Notes: generated from the letters alone by a model not told the origin. Positions 11,418 to 19,376 are shown, counted from the stretch's first letter. The stretch is DNA of 52,538 bases from an uncultured bacterium (GCA_937998865.1 CALLBR010000025.1:1-52538), one strand, 5' to 3'. Made by a program: numbers and translations.

Positions 11418-11890
11418 TTCCAAAATTTGTTGTAGATGTAATGCTTGGAAGCCTGAGCCGATGGCTCAGGCTTTTTGGTTTTGATACTCTTTACAGCAAT
11501 AGATATAGCGATAGAGAATTGTTAAGAATTTCTCGTCAGGAAGGAAGAATATTACTTACAAAAGATAGACAGCTTTCAAAGTCAAAATTACTTAGGGATG
11601 TATTATTCATCCATTCAGAAAAATTAGAAGATCAGTTGAAGGAAGTCTTGCTCTATCTCAGAATTAGAGGTTTTGAAATTCCGAGAAAGACACTTAGATG
11701 TCCCCTTTGTAATGGAGAAATGGTGACAATAAATAAGGAAGAGCTTTCCCTTAGTGATGTGCCTGAATATGTGGCTTTTAATAATGAAAATTTTTATCAA
11801 TGCAGAGAATGTAAAAAAGTTTACTGGCAGGGTAGCCATGCAAAAAAGATTGAAGAAATGCGGAAAAGAATCCTCACTGGTATGAATTAA
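11414..11890 (+). CDS. Mut7-C family protein (PIN-like RNase domain plus zinc ribbon)
   Basis: A 158-residue protein. Residues 4-80 match the Mut7-C fold, a PIN-like domain predicted to be an RNase, with Asp8 in [21 protein letters not shown] and Asp52 in [10 protein letters not shown]. The C-terminal third has a CPLC...CREC four-cysteine zinc ribbon and a QGSH segment typical of the family. It starts with GTG at 11414, overlapping the rpoC stop as GTGA, so it depends on coupling to rpoC. A strong intrinsic-terminator hairpin is encoded at its codons 12-21 (11449-11476). Its substrate is not known to me. Confidence 0.85.
   Translation: MIPKFVVDVMLGSLSRWLRLFGFDTLYSNRYSDRELLRISRQEGRILLTKDRQLSKSKLLRDVLFIHSEKLEDQLKEVLLYLRIRGFEIPRKTLRCPLCNGEMVTINKEELSLSDVPEYVAFNNENFYQCRECKKVYWQGSHAKKIEEMRKRILTGMN
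11449..11476 (+). terminator. Intrinsic terminator embedded in the Mut7-C coding sequence
   Basis: AAGCCTGAGCC (11449-11459), loop GAT, GGCTCAGGCTT (11463-11473): a perfect 11-bp GC-rich stem followed by T at 11472-11476. It lies 32 bases after the rpoC stop, where the rpoBC terminator would be expected, yet it encodes SLSRWLRL of the next gene. The codons used here (AGC, CTG, AGC, CGA, CTC, AGG) are not the A/T-ending ones favoured elsewhere in the window, which suggests selection for the hairpin. Confidence 0.75.
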
Positions 11891-11905
11891 GAACTAAAAT
11901 AAAAG

Positions 11906-12382
11906 TCAACTTTTTCTTTTAAATTCTCCGCTTTTACCACCAGCTTTATATGCTAATTTAATATCTTCAATTGTCATCTCTTTGTCGATAGCTTTACACA
12001 TATCATATATAGTCAAGGCAGCTATAGATGTGGCAACCATGGCTTCCATCTCCACACCAGTTTGAGCAGAGGTTTTTACTTTAGTCATAATTTTTACTTT
12101 AGAACTCTCTAAATCTGGTTCAAAGTCAATCTCCACAGAGGTGATAGGAAGAGGATGGCAAAGAGGAATTAGATGAGGAGTCATTTTAGATGCCATAATT
12201 CCAGCAAGTCGAGCTACTTGAAAAACATCTCCCTTTGCTATTTCTTTATTTAAAATCATTTGGAGGGTTTCTTTTTTCATTCTAACTGAACTTTCAACCA
12301 CAGCAACTCTCTCTGTTATGGGTTTTGAGGTTACATCAACCATTTTAGCTCTTCCCATTTCATCAAAGTGGGTTAAACTCAT
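11906..12382 (-). CDS. moaC: Cyclic pyranopterin monophosphate synthase MoaC
   Basis: A 158-residue protein of normal MoaC length that converts the GTP-derived 3',8-cyclo intermediate (product of MoaA) to cyclic pyranopterin monophosphate in molybdenum cofactor synthesis. Conserved blocks are LIPLCHPLPITSVEIDF near residue 72, GVEMEAMVATSIAALTIYDMCKAID near 110 and KAGGKSGEF at the C-terminus. Its ATG overlaps the stop of the upstream dehydrogenase gene by four bases. It converges on the Mut7-C gene with a 15-base gap. Confidence 0.96.
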   Translation of the reverse strand: MSLTHFDEMGRAKMVDVTSKPITERVAVVESSVRMKKETLQMILNKEIAKGDVFQVARLAGIMASKMTPHLIPLCHPLPITSVEIDFEPDLESSKVKIMTKVKTSAQTGVEMEAMVATSIAALTIYDMCKAIDKEMTIEDIKLAYKAGGKSGEFKRKS

Positions 12383-13113
12383 CTTTCTTGCTCCGTAGGT
12401 CTTATTAATATTTCATTAATTGACACATATGGAGGCTGAACAGCAGCATAAAATATGGCTTCCGCAACATCCTCAGGTTTTAAGGCCTTCATATTTGATC
12501 GGTGTGAAATCCACTCCTCTGGCATATTTTCTCCCCAATCAGTTTTTACTACACCAGGCTCAATAAGAGTAACTCTTATATTGTATTTGAGGAGTTCTTT
12601 TCTTAAAGATTCAGAAAAACCTATAACACCCCATTTCGTGGCACAGTAAACTGACCAACCAGGAATGCCAACTCTTCCAGCAACGGAGGAGATGTTTATT
12701 ATGTGACCATCCTTTTGTTGAATCATTAATTTTACTGCTAAGTGAGATAAGTAAATTAAACCTGTCAAATTTAGATCGATAACTTCTTTCCATTCTTCTA
12801 TAGAGCCATTTTGAATATAGTTGAAAATTCCTCTTCCAGCATTATTTATGAGGATATGAAGTTTCGAGAAATTCTCTCTAAAAACTTCAAAGGCTCTTGT
12901 AATTTCATCTGCTTTTGCAATATCGCATGCAGCAAAAGCCACTCTGACTCCGTATTTTTCATTAATTAATTTTGCAATATTCTCCAAAAGGGACTTAGAA
13001 CGAGCTATTAGCATTAAATCAGAACCCTCGTGGGCGAATTTATGAGCTGTTGCTAATCCAATACCTTTTGATGCTCCTGTAATAAGCGTAACTTTGCCTT
13101 TTAATCGTTCCAT
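12379..13113 (-). CDS. Short-chain dehydrogenase/reductase (SDR family)
   Basis: A 244-residue classical SDR. The cofactor motif TGASKGIG is at residues 13-20, NNAGRG near 90, and the catalytic Ser...Tyr-x3-Lys appears as NISSVAGRV and YCATK. Arg in the ARSKSLL segment after beta-strand 2 would suit NADP(H). Substrate cannot be told from the sequence. It is the middle gene of mltD-SDR-moaC and starts three bases after the mltD stop. Confidence 0.92.
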   Translation of the reverse strand: MERLKGKVTLITGASKGIGLATAHKFAHEGSDLMLIARSKSLLENIAKLINEKYGVRVAFAACDIAKADEITRAFEVFRENFSKLHILINNAGRGIFNYIQNGSIEEWKEVIDLNLTGLIYLSHLAVKLMIQQKDGHIINISSVAGRVGIPGWSVYCATKWGVIGFSESLRKELLKYNIRVTLIEPGVVKTDWGENMPEEWISHRSNMKALKPEDVAEAIFYAAVQPPYVSINEILIRPTEQER

Positions 13114-13116
13114 AAA

Positions 13117-14373
13117 TTAAGTAACTTTTTTGGTAGCTTTAACCTTTTTTATCACTTTGTTTTTATTGTTAATTAAATTTTTATTTGCAGAGGAATCGTT
13201 CTTTTTTGATTTTTTGGTGGCTTTAACCTTTTTTGAAAATTTTTTCTCTTGGTAAATATCTTCACTAAGTGGTACAAACTTATCAGAAGGAGGAATTTTA
13301 ATAACTGTTCCGGGTTTTGGATTCTCCAATATTTCTATTCCATTCATTTCATATAGAACAGTTTTGGAAAATTTTGTTGTTCTTGCAATTTTATTGATAT
13401 TGTCACCTTTCTTAATGGTATATGTATTGTAACTAAATCTCTTTTCAGGAGGGATTTTATTGAAATTTTCAAGAAAAATCTCTTTTTTATCAACTGGGAT
13501 TCTTATTTTATATTCTTTCACATTTATTGGTGTTGCCCATCTCTTTAGTTCTGGATTTAATTCTCTAATGTTTTCAATGGTTGTTTCAGCGCATTTAGCA
13601 ATGAGGTCTAAGTCCACAGGAGAGGGTATAACTACTTCTTCATAATTTAGGGGTGGCTGTTCCTGCAGATTCTCAAAACCAAAAATTTCAGGTTTCTTGG
13701 CAATTGTTATTGCAGCAATAAATTTAGGCACATAATTTTTTGTCTCATTTGGTAAATGCTTTGTTTTGAGCAGATTCCAATAGTCGTTTTCACCATTTTT
13801 GTTTATTGCTCTGGATATTCTGCCTTCTCCTGCATTGTAAGCTGCTAAAGCTAAGGACCAGTCACCAAACATTTTGTATAAATCTGAAAGATATCTTGCA
13901 GCAGCCTCTGTTGATTTAATAGGATCTTTCCTTTCATCCACCCACCAATTTACCCTCAATCCATATCTTTTAGCAGTGCTTTCTATAAATTGCCAGGGTC
14001 CCACTGCTTTTGCCCGAGATTGGGCATTTACACTAAATCCGCTTTCTATTAAGGGTAAGTATACTAAATCCTCTGGAAGACCTTTTTGAATTAGAATATC
14101 TCTCATTATTTCCATATATTTTGTAGAGCGAGATAGCCAAAGGGAAAATTTCTCCTTGATTTTTTCAGAAAAAAGAATGATGTTTCTTTCAATTTTTTGA
14201 ACAAAACTTTCCTCTTTATTTGGTAGTAGAACAAAATTTTCACTGCCTGTAAAAATCATTTCCGTATTTTCATCTTGTTTTAAAATCTGAGTTTCTTCAT
14301 TAGAGTAACATAAGGGATTTATAAGTAATGTAAAAAATATTGAGAAAATAAAAATGATGGGGAATTTCCTCAT
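13117..14373 (-). CDS. mltD: MltD-like membrane-bound lytic transglycosylase with LysM domain
   Basis: A 418-residue exported protein. A signal peptide covers residues 1-24 (MRKFPIIFIFSIFFTLLINP, then LCYS, a possible lipobox-like Cys). The SLT catalytic domain spans about 90-220, with Glu in PLIESGFSVNAQSRAKAVGPWQF and AYNAGEGRI. One LysM domain (YTIKKGDNINKIARTTKF) is near residue 320-365. The last 45 residues are very basic, with KKVKATKK present twice. It cleaves peptidoglycan glycan strands in the periplasm. The ATG has no Shine-Dalgarno; a TATAAA box sits eight bases upstream (14382-14387). Confidence 0.92.
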   Translation of the reverse strand: MRKFPIIFIFSIFFTLLINPLCYSNEETQILKQDENTEMIFTGSENFVLLPNKEESFVQKIERNIILFSEKIKEKFSLWLSRSTKYMEIMRDILIQKGLPEDLVYLPLIESGFSVNAQSRAKAVGPWQFIESTAKRYGLRVNWWVDERKDPIKSTEAAARYLSDLYKMFGDWSLALAAYNAGEGRISRAINKNGENDYWNLLKTKHLPNETKNYVPKFIAAITIAKKPEIFGFENLQEQPPLNYEEVVIPSPVDLDLIAKCAETTIENIRELNPELKRWATPINVKEYKIRIPVDKKEIFLENFNKIPPEKRFSYNTYTIKKGDNINKIARTTKFSKTVLYEMNGIEILENPKPGTVIKIPPSDKFVPLSEDIYQEKKFSKKVKATKKSKKNDSSANKNLINNKNKVIKKVKATKKVT

Positions 14374-14381
14374 AACATTCT

Positions 14382-14387
14382 TTTATA
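14382..14387 (-). promoter_or_regulatory. Candidate -10 box of the mltD-SDR-moaC operon
   Basis: TATAAA on the minus strand, with eight bases between it and the mltD ATG at 14373. With a start site about seven bases after the box, the mRNA would begin at or next to the ATG (leaderless). No clear -35 was found. Confidence 0.45.
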
Positions 14388-14453
14388 ACTCAAAATCCTT
14401 CAATTTTTCAAGAAATATTACATTTAATTTCGGATTGCTTTTCTCTTTTTCCC

Positions 14454-14490
14454 TTACTGCGAGGCTTAAGAAGTGAGCAGAAGCATTTTC
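14454..14490. repeat. Degenerate intergenic repeat remnant
   Basis: TACTGCGAGGCTTAAGAAG (14454-14473 region) followed by TGAGCAGAAGCA resembles the short dispersed CATTGCGAGG...GAAGCAATC elements common in bacterial intergenic DNA. The 12-mer AGGCTTAAGAAG (14462-14473) recurs at 33225-33236, also followed by a GCAATC-like sequence. The 190-base divergent gap otherwise holds only the two promoters. Confidence 0.35.
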
Positions 14491-14549
14491 CTTTGTAGCA
14501 AAGTTTTAGCCAGTAAGAAACATAATGAAACTATACAATCCCTCTATGT

Positions 14550-14555
14550 TATAAT
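14550..14555 (+). promoter_or_regulatory. Candidate -10 box before the YdjM-like gene
   Basis: A consensus TATAAT with eight bases to the ATG at 14564 and no Shine-Dalgarno between them, predicting a leaderless transcript. No convincing -35 hexamer is visible. Confidence 0.5.
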
Positions 14556-14563
14556 TCCTTATA

Positions 14564-15466
14564 ATGGATCCAGTCACTCATGTGCTTTCAGGTTTAGTAT
14601 TCAGTAAAGGTATCACTAAAAATAGATTGCTTATAATTGTTTTTTTGATATTCTCAGTGTTCCCAGACATAGACCTGCTTTTGAAAATTCACAGTACAGA
14701 GATGTTCTTGAGTTATCATAGAACTATTACGCATGGAATTTTCTTTTTATTCCTTCTTCCAATTTTTCCTGCTTTGATTTTTAATCGTAAATTAGGATTT
14801 TTAAAAGTTTATTTTTTTACTTTTTTAGCCTTAGGATTGCACATTTTTTTGGATCTTACAAATCAATATGGTGTAAAAATTTTAGCTCCCCTTGATTGGA
14901 CTTCTTATGCCTTATCTCTTACCTTTATTGTAGATCCTTATGTTATTATCCCTCTATTGTTGGCTATTATTTTTTCTTTGAAATTTAAAAAACAAGCCAA
15001 ATTTTTATACATTGTTGCTCTTCTCTTTATAACTCTTTATATTGGAGCTAAGGCTTATCTTAAAGGAGAAGCAAGGTATTTCTTAAAACAGAAAGTGGAA
15101 GCCCATCAATATAGAGTTTACCCCTTACCTAATGATTTTTGTAGATGGTGGTTTGTAGTGAAATTTTCTGATGAATATATCACTGGAGTTGTTGATATTT
15201 TTGGGAAGAGGGTTTACCTAGACAGTAAATATAAAATCAAAAACGATGAAGTAATTTTAAAGTCAAAAGATTCCTCTTCAGTAAAGGCTTTTCTTAATTT
15301 TGCAAAACATCCAGTGGCAGAGACTTATCAAGAAGGAGACACTACAGTTGTACTATGGCGGGAGCTTTCTTACGGATTCCTTCCTGATGATAGATTCACT
15401 GTAAAAGTTTGGATAAAAAAAACTGCTGAAGGATTAAAAATTATAAATTCAAAACTCAGAATATGA
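14564..15466 (+). CDS. YdjM/LexA-regulated type membrane-bound metal-dependent hydrolase
   Basis: A 300-residue protein starting MDPVTHVLSGLVFSKG. It has the DUF457/YdjM pattern: His at THVLSG, DIDLL, then YHRTITHGIFF, and about five membrane segments within residues 20-165. The last 130 residues are a soluble domain. The family is predicted to be an inner-membrane metal-dependent hydrolase, but no reaction is established. The start follows a TATAAT box. The stop overlaps queE by four bases. Confidence 0.8.
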   Translation: MDPVTHVLSGLVFSKGITKNRLLIIVFLIFSVFPDIDLLLKIHSTEMFLSYHRTITHGIFFLFLLPIFPALIFNRKLGFLKVYFFTFLALGLHIFLDLTNQYGVKILAPLDWTSYALSLTFIVDPYVIIPLLLAIIFSLKFKKQAKFLYIVALLFITLYIGAKAYLKGEARYFLKQKVEAHQYRVYPLPNDFCRWWFVVKFSDEYITGVVDIFGKRVYLDSKYKIKNDEVILKSKDSSSVKAFLNFAKHPVAETYQEGDTTVVLWRELSYGFLPDDRFTVKVWIKKTAEGLKIINSKLRI

Positions 15467-16077
15467 AAATTTGCGAAATTTTTCCAAGCATTCAAGGTGA
15501 AAGTTCTATGGTAGGAATTCCCATGCTTTTTATTAGATTTACAGGTTGTAACTTAAGATGTTCTTATTGTGACACTAAGTATGCTTATGAAAAAGGTTAT
15601 GAGGCTTCAGTGGAGGAGGTTTTAGAAGGCGTAAGAAAGAGCAATTTAAAATATATTGCAATTACAGGAGGAGAGCCTTTGCTTCAAAAAGAGGTTTACT
15701 GGCTTATGGAGTGTCTTCTTAAAGATTTCAATTTATTACTTGAGACAAATGGTTCCTTATCCATTGAGAGAGTACCTCAGAGAGTAAAAATAGTTCTTGA
15801 TATTAAAACTCCTGGTAGCGGCATGTCTCATAAAAATTTCCTTGAAAATCTTAGATTTCTAAAGGCAAAAGATGAGGTAAAATTTGTCATTACTGATAGA
15901 GATGATTATGAATGGGCAAAAAATTTTATTAAAACTCACACATTTAAGGCAAAAGAAATCCTTTTTTCACCAGCCTTCTATGTACTTTCTCCAAAAAAAC
16001 TTGCGGAATGGATTATTCAAGACAAACTTCCTGTGAGATTAAACCTTCAAATTCATAAGTATATCTCAGTAAAATAA
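15463..16077 (+). CDS. queE: 7-carboxy-7-deazaguanine synthase QueE (radical SAM)
   Basis: A 204-residue radical SAM enzyme that makes the 7-deazaguanine core of queuosine from 6-carboxytetrahydropterin. The 4Fe-4S ligands are C29, C33 and C36 in a C-x3-C-x2-C motif (GCNLRCSYC). The SAM-binding TGGEPL follows at about residue 70. FPSIQGESSMVGIP near residue 7 is typical of QueE. No other queuosine genes are in the window. It ends six bases from the convergent rarA. Confidence 0.93.
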   Translation: MKICEIFPSIQGESSMVGIPMLFIRFTGCNLRCSYCDTKYAYEKGYEASVEEVLEGVRKSNLKYIAITGGEPLLQKEVYWLMECLLKDFNLLLETNGSLSIERVPQRVKIVLDIKTPGSGMSHKNFLENLRFLKAKDEVKFVITDRDDYEWAKNFIKTHTFKAKEILFSPAFYVLSPKKLAEWIIQDKLPVRLNLQIHKYISVK

Positions 16078-16083
16078 ATCTAT

Positions 16084-17088
16084 TTAGGGATTATAGTATT
16101 TTTTCTTTTTTGGCATATATTCTTGCTCTACATATCCTCCATAGTCATGAGGATATTTGTAGCCTTTTGCATGCCCAAGTTTTTTTGCACCAGGATAATG
16201 AGAATCCTTTAAATGATCAGGAATAGAAAGAGTTCTGTCTTTTTTAACATCTGCTAAGGCCTCTTCAATGGCTCTATAGCAAGCATTACTTTTTGGAGCA
16301 TTAGCTACGTAAATTGCTGCTTGAGCAAGAATAATTCTTGCCTCTGGCATACCAACAAATTCAACAGCTTGAGCTGCAGATAAGGCAATTAATAATGCCA
16401 TAGGATCAGCATTTCCCACATCTTCACTGGCGGCAATTACTATTCTTCGGGCTATGAAACGGGGGTCTTCTCCTGCATAAAGCATCTTAGCAAGCCAGTA
16501 AACAGTGGCATCGGGATCACTACCACGCATGCTTTTGATGAAAGCAGAAATTGTGTCATAGTGTTGATCTCCTGCTCTGTCGTAAACAATGTGTTTTTTC
16601 TGTATACTTTCTTCAGCAATTTTCTCATCTACTATAATGAGGCCGTCGCTGTTCATAGATGTTGTTAATACAGCAATCTCAAGGGCTGACAATGCTTTTC
16701 TTGCATCTCCATCAGAGGCTTTGGCAATATACCTCAAGGCAGACTCTGTGGCTTTAATATTAAAATTTCCCAACCCTCTCTCACTATCCTTAAGTGCTCT
16801 TTTTAAAAGCTCCATAATTTCATCTTCCGATAAGGGTTTTAGTTCAAAAACTTGACTTCTTGACAGAAGAGCACTATTTAGATAGAAAAAAGGATTTTCT
16901 GTTGTTGCTCCAATTAGTATAATGTTTCTCTCTTCTATATCAGGTAAGAGAGCATCTTGAGATAATCTGTTTAGTCTATGGATTTCATCAATAAAAAGGA
17001 TTGTTTTTTCTCCTCTTTTTATATGTTGCCGAGCTACTCCTAATTTTTTCTTATTTCTTCTAAATTTAAGGTGGAAGCATTTAGCCAA
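16084..17088 (-). CDS. rarA: RarA/MgsA AAA+ ATPase, C-terminal fragment (frame-broken gene)
   Basis: This frame carries most of RarA, the clamp-loader-like ATPase acting at stalled replication forks. It has Walker B (TILFIDEIHRLN), sensor 1 (IGATTENP), arginine-finger region (NSALLSRSQVFEL) and the C-terminal tetramerisation domain ending in GYKYPHDYGG. Walker A is in the other frame (17040-17327). RarA homology starts only at about KKLGVARQ (base 17048), so the first ATG at 17088 is in out-of-frame sequence and is unlikely to be a real start. Adding one A to the A-run at 17044-17049 would restore a protein of about 414 residues. Confidence 0.85.
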   Translation of the reverse strand: MAKCFHLKFRRNKKKLGVARQHIKRGEKTILFIDEIHRLNRLSQDALLPDIEERNIILIGATTENPFFYLNSALLSRSQVFELKPLSEDEIMELLKRALKDSERGLGNFNIKATESALRYIAKASDGDARKALSALEIAVLTTSMNSDGLIIVDEKIAEESIQKKHIVYDRAGDQHYDTISAFIKSMRGSDPDATVYWLAKMLYAGEDPRFIARRIVIAASEDVGNADPMALLIALSAAQAVEFVGMPEARIILAQAAIYVANAPKSNACYRAIEEALADVKKDRTLSIPDHLKDSHYPGAKKLGHAKGYKYPHDYGGYVEQEYMPKKKKYYNP

Positions 17089-17327
17089 TGAAAAGATGCC
17101 TTTGTCCTATTTGCAATTATTCTTGCAAGAGCTGTTTTGCCTACTCCTGGTGGACCATAAAGTATGAGAGAGGTTATTCTATCTGAGTCAATGGCTCTTT
17201 TAAGAATTTTACCATCCTCTAATAAATGCCTTTGTCCAACATATTCATGGAGATCTCTTGGAGCCATTCTGTAGGCTAAGGGAAGATTTTGTGGAGAAAT
17301 TACATTATCGTTAAATAAACTATTCAT
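17040..17327 (-). CDS. rarA: RarA/MgsA AAA+ ATPase, N-terminal fragment (frame-broken gene)
   Basis: A 95-residue frame with the RarA N-terminus (PLAYRMAPRDLHEYVGQRHLL) and Walker A GPPGVGKTALA near residue 60. It ends ASTLNLEEIRKN then TAG, where other RarA proteins continue into the helix before Walker B. The continuation is present in the -1 frame. The junction is the heptamer A_AAA_AAT directly followed by the stop. The ATG overlaps the end of the HD-GYP gene by four bases. Read as one gene, the locus is 16084-17327. Confidence 0.85.
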   Translation of the reverse strand: MNSLFNDNVISPQNLPLAYRMAPRDLHEYVGQRHLLEDGKILKRAIDSDRITSLILYGPPGVGKTALARIIANRTKASFHWLNASTLNLEEIRKN

Positions 17328-18586
17328 CGTACATTGCCTAACATTTTTACAAATTCTTTTAGTAGTTCTCTGTCATAATTTTCCTTCTCTCTGGAAATTA
17401 GGGATAAAGAGAAAAAGGGCGTCAGTGGAGCTTTATAAGGTCTTCTTGTTGTAAGAGCATCATAACAGTCAACAATAGACGTGATTCTGCCAAATAACTT
17501 TATTTCATCTCCTTTAAGACCAAAAGGATATCCTCTTCCTGTTAGTTTTTCATGATGTTGAAGTAAGGCAACAAAGGATTCCTTAGGAATATCTTTATTG
17601 TTTTCTAGTATGTTATAGCCTCTTATTACATGTTGTTTGATTATCTGATATTCAGTATCTGTTAGTTTCCCTTGTTTGTTTAATATTTCATGAGGAATCT
17701 CTGCTTTTCCTAAATCATGTAAAATTGCTCCTACTCCAAGCTTGTGAATACTATCTTTATCCATCTTTATTTGAATCCCTAAACCTATTGCAAGAACTCC
17801 TACATTTATACTATGAGTGTAGGTATAATAATCATAGCCCTTAAGGGTAAGTAAGCCATATATTGATTCAGGCTCTTCTATTATTTTGTTTATAATGTTA
17901 TCAACCAACTCATTAACTTTTTTGATTTTCTCACCACTGCGAGGCTCTTTTAGTAGTTCTTTCATAAGGGTTTTGGAGTTTTCCTTCAATAATAAATTAT
18001 TAAGAATTCTCTTATCCTCTTCAGATAAATTTTCCCTCTTTAAAAGTTCAGGAAGATTTTTTATATATTCTTCATAAAGTGGTATGTCCTTATCTTCAAT
18101 TAGAAAATCTCCATCTAATTCTAAAAGATTAGATTCTATGGTAACATGATTATCAATTGTGGCATTTACTATTTTTTTTAGCTCAAAACCCTTAAGATTG
18201 TAAATGGAAAAATTAACCTTTGAGTTTGGTAAAATTAGTCTTTTTTCAATCTGATGATGTTTCTCTTTAAAAAAGGAATAATTACTAAAGGCAATCTTAA
18301 TGTCCTGAATTTTTCTTTTAGGTTTTTTTTGAGTAAGGTATAACTCTAAACTTTTTATCTCTCCCTTATCTATATAAACACTGTTAATTCCTTTGTCTTT
18401 GAGAATTCCAAGGAATATGGAGTTTAGAATATTACCTTTATTAAAAATTTTTTTTATCACATTATTGTCTTTAATGTAAACATTAAAGGGAAGAGCAATA
18501 CCTGTTTGAAGTCTCTCCGTAGGAACCATAACTAAACCTTCCTTTGGGGGTATCTCTGTTACCATATACTTAAAGTTCACTGCCAT
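17324..18586 (-). CDS. HD-GYP domain protein (probable cyclic di-GMP phosphodiesterase)
   Basis: A 420-residue cytoplasmic protein. Residues 1-110 are an uncharacterised N-terminal region resembling DUF3391-type input domains; residues 220-415 are an HD-GYP domain, with H290-D291 (HDLGK), HHE at 344-346 and GYP at 352-354. The usual HHExxDGxGYP has Thr where Asp is common (HHEKLTGRGYP). HD-GYP proteins hydrolyse cyclic di-GMP to GMP using a metal centre. The ATG has a GATAAT box six bases upstream and no Shine-Dalgarno. Confidence 0.88.
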   Translation of the reverse strand: MAVNFKYMVTEIPPKEGLVMVPTERLQTGIALPFNVYIKDNNVIKKIFNKGNILNSIFLGILKDKGINSVYIDKGEIKSLELYLTQKKPKRKIQDIKIAFSNYSFFKEKHHQIEKRLILPNSKVNFSIYNLKGFELKKIVNATIDNHVTIESNLLELDGDFLIEDKDIPLYEEYIKNLPELLKRENLSEEDKRILNNLLLKENSKTLMKELLKEPRSGEKIKKVNELVDNIINKIIEEPESIYGLLTLKGYDYYTYTHSINVGVLAIGLGIQIKMDKDSIHKLGVGAILHDLGKAEIPHEILNKQGKLTDTEYQIIKQHVIRGYNILENNKDIPKESFVALLQHHEKLTGRGYPFGLKGDEIKLFGRITSIVDCYDALTTRRPYKAPLTPFFSLSLISREKENYDRELLKEFVKMLGNVR

Positions 18587-18592
18587 AAATTA

Positions 18593-18598
18593 ATTATC
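18593..18598 (-). promoter_or_regulatory. Candidate -10 box of the HD-GYP/rarA operon
   Basis: GATAAT on the minus strand, six bases before the ATG at 18586. It is divergent from the pgeF promoter at 18619-18624 within a 45-base gap. Confidence 0.4.
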
Positions 18599-18618
18599 TC
18601 AAAAGTAAGGGTTTAATG

Positions 18619-18624
18619 TAAAAT
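18619..18624 (+). promoter_or_regulatory. Candidate -10 box of pgeF
   Basis: TAAAAT with seven bases to the ATG at 18632 and no Shine-Dalgarno between, predicting a leaderless mRNA. Confidence 0.45.
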
Positions 18625-18631
18625 ATTAAAA

Positions 18632-19291
18632 ATGAGAGGTATCATATATCCAGAAAATCTAAATAATCATGGTGTGATTTCCTTTTTTACTGATAAAAAT
18701 TTTGATCTCATAAAATTTTCAGAGAAATACAAAGTATATTTGCCAATTCAAAAACACACTGAAAGGGTTACAATACTTATGGATGATAGAAATCCAGAGG
18801 TTGCCGATGGAGTAATAACAAAAAAAAGAGGAGTGTTCTTAGCTGTTAAAGTAGCTGATTGTGTACCTATTCTTTTATTTGATAAGGTGCAGAGGGTTAT
18901 AGCTGCTGTTCATGCTGGATGGAGAAGTACAGCAAAGGGAATTTTAAAAAATGCAATAGACAGCATGGTAGAGAATTTCCAATGTAATCCCAAAAATATC
19001 TTAATTGCTATGGGACCCAGTATAAGAGGTTGTTGCTATGAAGTTGGCCATGAAGTTATTGATGCTTTGCAAAAGCAAACCTCTTCTGAAGAATTTATTT
19101 TTTGTCATAATGGTAAAAGGCATGTGGACCTTACAATAGCAAATAAATTACAGGCTTTATCAAGGGATATTATGGAAGGCAATATTTGGATATCTTCCCT
19201 TTGTACTTATTGTAATTCAGATAATTTCGCTTCTTATAGATTAGAAGGGAAAAAAGCAGGCAGACAATATGGAATAATCGGAATGTTATAA
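18632..19291 (+). CDS. pgeF: PgeF/YfiH family multicopper-like oxidoreductase (laccase domain, peptidoglycan editing or purine nucleoside activity)
   Basis: A 219-residue single-domain protein. Metal-site motifs are KVADCVPILLFD, VIAAVHAGWRSTAKGI and MGPSIRGCCYEVGHEV, the His/Cys/His set of the family. Members have been reported to act on purine nucleosides and, in E. coli, to remove wrongly incorporated residues from muropeptide precursors. Which role applies here cannot be told. The stop at 19289-19291 lies within the -10 box of tRNA-Pro. Confidence 0.85.
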   Translation: MRGIIYPENLNNHGVISFFTDKNFDLIKFSEKYKVYLPIQKHTERVTILMDDRNPEVADGVITKKRGVFLAVKVADCVPILLFDKVQRVIAAVHAGWRSTAKGILKNAIDSMVENFQCNPKNILIAMGPSIRGCCYEVGHEVIDALQKQTSSEEFIFCHNGKRHVDLTIANKLQALSRDIMEGNIWISSLCTYCNSDNFASYRLEGKKAGRQYGIIGML

Positions 19292-19292
19292 T
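19287..19292 (+). promoter_or_regulatory. Candidate -10 box of the tRNA-Pro/aroF unit
   Basis: A consensus TATAAT overlapping the pgeF stop codon and ending ten bases before the mature tRNA-Pro 5' end at 19303. No good -35 hexamer is visible. Nothing resembling a further promoter lies between the tRNA and the leader peptide. Confidence 0.55.
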
Positions 19293-19302
19293 ATATGAAG
19301 TT

Positions 19303-19376
19303 CGGGGTGTAGCGCAGTCTGGCAGCGCGCACGGTTCGGGACCGTGGTGTCGGAGGTTCAAATCCTCTCACCCCGA
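19303..19376 (+). tRNA. tRNA-Pro (anticodon CGG)
   Basis: A 74-base cloverleaf. The acceptor stem pairs CGGGGTG (19303-19309) with CACCCCG (19369-19375), discriminator A19376. The anticodon loop TTCGGGA between CACGG-type and CCGTG stem halves gives anticodon CGG. The T arm is GGAGG-TTCAAAT-CCTCT. CCA is not encoded. The Shine-Dalgarno of a leader peptide begins five bases after the tRNA end. Confidence 0.95.

Noticed and set aside
17051-17088. ATG at 17088 (MAKCFHLKF...) as the true start of an independent short RarA
   Set aside because: These residues are an out-of-frame reading of sequence that encodes RarA residues LNASTLNLEEIRK in the other frame; there is no Shine-Dalgarno and RarA homology begins only after the A-run.
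17936-17946. ACTGCGAGGCT match to the repeat remnant at 14456-14466
   Set aside because: It lies inside the conserved HD-GYP reading frame without the flanking repeat sequence; taken as chance.
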